Part shown: positions 36,901-38,684 of the stretch, in pieces
Position numbering within the stretch: the stretch's first letter is position 1
How the letters are laid out: each line of letters starts with the position of its first letter
DNA from: Phycisphaerae bacterium
GTDB taxonomy: Bacteria; Planctomycetota; Phycisphaerae; Phycisphaerales; SM1A02
NCBI GenBank assembly: GCA_002705085.1
Contig: PAHO01000043.1
Coordinates: forward strand, 1-38,684
Length of the DNA stretch: 38,684 nt
Direction: 5' to 3'
The notes under the pieces: generated by a model
What the model was told of the DNA's origin: nothing
The model's input: only the letters and a program-made list of their open reading frames with translations
Database searches by the model: none
Made by a program: the position numbers and the translations under genes

Positions 36901-38535
36901 TCAGCATCCACCCCAAACAGACAAAATCAAGACCAAATCCGAGAAGCCGACGACACCATTGTCATCAAGGTCTTCTGGACACGCCGCGCAGACTCCCCAA
37001 GCGGAAAGAACGCGGACCAAATCAGGGAAAGTAACCGCCCCGTCACCGTCAAAGTCACCGGGACAAACACTGCAGGCATCGGGAACCCCATCCCCGTCCC
37101 CATCAGATGCGTTGCCGGAAGCGATGGCCACGATGTCCAAAACCCCATCGCCATCACAATCAGAGGTATCGAAGGGAACGCCCAAGGCTTGAGCGAACCA
37201 CGCCGCATCGGTTTCATCAACATCACCGTCTTGGTCGATGTCGGCCACCGCACACGGGGAGTCGGCGTCGTACTGGTCGGTGCCGTCACCATTGAAGCAT
37301 CCCGTGACAGATGGCAGATCAAAGAGATCCACCGATTCGTCCCCATTCATGTCAAACTCGGCCCTGCCCAATGACCCCAAGAAAGCGATCACATCCGCTT
37401 TGTCCTCGGCAGACAGAGCGTCGTACGCTTGGGCCGAGGCGACGCCTTCACTCAAGAGGGCGTTGTGCTCGGCAATCGCATCATTGATCAAATCTGCAAA
37501 CGTGCCCTCGGAAATGCGGCCGTCATGCCACATGGGGCGTCGGGTCCGAAGGCCCCAGAGGGGCGGGGTCCGCATCTCGTACTGCCCAGCCCCCGCTTGG
37601 GCGATGAAGTCCGAGGCCAAGCCCATGTTGTGGAGCAAGAAGTTCGAATACGGACGAATCACCTGGTTCCGAAGGAAAGGTTCCAAGGACGGATCATTGG
37701 ATGTGGTGAACGATGCATTGTGGCATTGCGCACACCCCACTTGGTTGAACAGTTGCTCCCCCCGCATCCCCGAGCGTGGCGTTTGGGGCGGAGCCGCAAG
37801 GAAGCGCTGGAAATCAGTCACCCGGTCGATGAAGTGGAAACCCTCTGCGTCGGGACCATCTTCTGGATCCGGAACGGTGTCGCACTCCGAGATGGCTGGT
37901 GGCAAGATCCCGTTGGGATCGTTCTCGGTGGGAACGAGTCGGTTGGTCATCCCCATTTCCTCCCTCGCAGCGTCACCACTGAAAGAAAGAATGGTGGCCA
38001 GTTGGCTCTTCCATCCAAACCGCCCCACTCGGGTGGTGGTGGGATCTTCAAGCAAAGCAACAATGTTGGCTCGCCCACTGACTCCCGGGCCACTGGACTC
38101 CAAAGCCAAGAGATCCGCGTCAGGGATGGCCTCAACCAGGCCGAAGCCCAGCATGCCAATGGTGAGTCGATTGGCCACGATGTTGGCCATCGGGGGCAAC
38201 TCTTCGGCGCAAGCCAAATCAATGCCCGAGACTTGCAGGAGGGAGCCACCATACTCCTCGAGTTCAATGAACCCCTCTTCTTTGTCTTCCATTCCAAAGC
38301 GAATGACCGTCTGGCTGCCATGACCGCCCACCGGGTTGTTGTGACAATTCGCGCAGGACTGCTTGTTGAAAATCGGCCCCAGCCCATCCTCGGCAATCAA
38401 TGAGGTGTTGTACAACTGAGCGCCGGCCTCAAAGCGAGCGGTGTACGCAGCGTCCAGACCGGAAATGGGATCACCCATGCGGGGCTGAAGCTCCACTTGA
38501 CCGATGATCAATGCCAGTACGAATCCGCACACCAA
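36901..38535 (-). CDS. Di-heme cytochrome of the DHOR/DUF1111 thiol-oxidoreductase type with GC-type dockerin tail
   Basis: Predicted exported di-heme oxidoreductase of 544 residues. Two CxxCH sites are present: CANCH (C61) and CAQCH (C268). The signature RTPPLWGLRTRRPMWHDGR (322-340) and SAEDKADVIAFLGSL near 375-390 are typical of the DUF1111 di-heme family. From 395 on come dockerin-like calcium motifs (FDMNGDESVDLFDL, ADIDQDGDVDETDAAWF) and then the GC-type tail with CPGDFDGDGAVTFPDLV and CPEDLDDNGVVGFSDLV, ending VWGGC. The start is TTG at 38535, supported by GGAGGA eight to nine bases upstream; it leaves a short hydrophobic leader (VCGFVLALIIG). The cytochrome-plus-dockerin fusion is unusual. 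Substrate unknown. Confidence 0.86.
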   Translation of the reverse strand: MVCGFVLALIIGQVELQPRMGDPISGLDAAYTARFEAGAQLYNTSLIAEDGLGPIFNKQSCANCHNNPVGGHGSQTVIRFGMEDKEEGFIELEEYGGSLLQVSGIDLACAEELPPMANIVANRLTIGMLGFGLVEAIPDADLLALESSGPGVSGRANIVALLEDPTTTRVGRFGWKSQLATILSFSGDAAREEMGMTNRLVPTENDPNGILPPAISECDTVPDPEDGPDAEGFHFIDRVTDFQRFLAAPPQTPRSGMRGEQLFNQVGCAQCHNASFTTSNDPSLEPFLRNQVIRPYSNFLLHNMGLASDFIAQAGAGQYEMRTPPLWGLRTRRPMWHDGRISEGTFADLINDAIAEHNALLSEGVASAQAYDALSAEDKADVIAFLGSLGRAEFDMNGDESVDLFDLPSVTGCFNGDGTDQYDADSPCAVADIDQDGDVDETDAAWFAQALGVPFDTSDCDGDGVLDIVAIASGNASDGDGDGVPDACSVCPGDFDGDGAVTFPDLVRVLSAWGVCAACPEDLDDNGVVGFSDLVLILSVWGGC

Positions 38536-38564
38536 AGCAGTATGTCCTCCATCTTGTCTATAAG

Positions 38565-38684
38565 GTGGAAATCCGTGATGGTTCCAACCCTTTGAGACAC
38601 TTCCGAGACGAATTTTTAGGTTATCGCCCCCCTGCCAAATGGGGAATGCTGGTGCTTGGGGCCATCGCGTTCGTTCTCGGATGC
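38565..38684 (+). CDS. Partial unidentified protein with N-terminal hydrophobic segment, cut by window end
   Basis: An open plus-strand frame runs to the window edge from GTG 38565, or from an in-frame ATG at 38511 that would overlap the divergent cytochrome start. The visible 40 residues read as a charged amphipathic start (NPLRHFRDEFLGYRPPAKW) followed by a hydrophobic segment GMLVLGAIAFVLGC that ends at the edge. It could be a membrane protein or, with Cys at the end, a lipoprotein. Supported only by frame, topology and divergent position; no Shine-Dalgarno is evident. Confidence 0.45.
   Translation, partial: MEIRDGSNPLRHFRDEFLGYRPPAKWGMLVLGAIAFVLGC

Noticed and set aside
35613-37034. 473-codon plus-strand open frame opposite the FG-GAP gene
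   Set aside because: Its His/Val/Asp-rich repeats are the reverse complement of the calcium-binding repeats on the minus strand, so it is not an independent gene.

Overview
The window looks like chromosomal core sequence from a planctomycete, most likely a Phycisphaerales-type marine or environmental lineage. Three unrelated secreted proteins (a subtilase, an FG-GAP repeat protein and a di-heme cytochrome) end in the same short Cys/Trp-rich dockerin-like tail, usually called GC-type dockerin and typical of Phycisphaerae. Large CRTAC/ASPIC-UnbV/VCBS proteins, multiheme cytochromes and single-domain PilZ and PTS-IIA proteins fit the same group. Base composition is even, moderately GC-rich, coding density is very high, and no insertion sequence, prophage, CRISPR array, tRNA or rRNA was seen. 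No stretch above 300 bases lacks a gene; the longest gap is 244 bases, between rpsO and pnp. The taxonomic call is inference from protein families, not from a marker phylogeny.

Bases 1-9200 form an information-processing block: pnp (cut by the window edge) downstream of rpsO, then gyrB, a divergent solitary histidine kinase, and a two-gene operon for an archaeal-type DNA topoisomerase VI (B then A). Bases 9276-15073 hold a beta-hydroxyacid dehydrogenase, a DUF151 nuclease-family protein and truD on the plus strand. They converge on a tightly overlapping tatC-tadA-HAD operon on the minus strand, and a zinc-finger-less DnaJ follows. Bases 15126-25421 carry the dockerin subtilase, then metK-rsmB-PTS IIA on the plus strand. 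A minus-strand group follows: an NapH-like iron-sulfur/TPR fusion, an atypical sigma factor, ndk with a clear intrinsic terminator, and a small membrane-anchored hypothetical. A c-di-GMP-binding-type PilZ protein closes the region.

Bases 25425-38535 are all minus strand and mostly exported. One operon (nitrilase, a 1076-residue TPR/VCBS lipoprotein, a 929-residue membrane pentaheme cytochrome, a membrane-anchored CRTAC protein) is packed with gaps of 5 and 57 bases and a 4-base overlap. Upstream of it, a di-heme DHOR-type cytochrome with a dockerin tail precedes an FG-GAP dockerin protein. The four-gene cytochrome/CRTAC operon is the best candidate in the window for an undescribed system. It looks like a membrane and periplasmic electron-transfer assembly with beta-propeller and TPR partners, but its substrate cannot be read from sequence.

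Other points worth attention are topoisomerase VI beside gyrase B in a bacterium, a TatC with an insertion of about 75 residues in a periplasmic loop, and a sigma factor that seems to lack domain 3.
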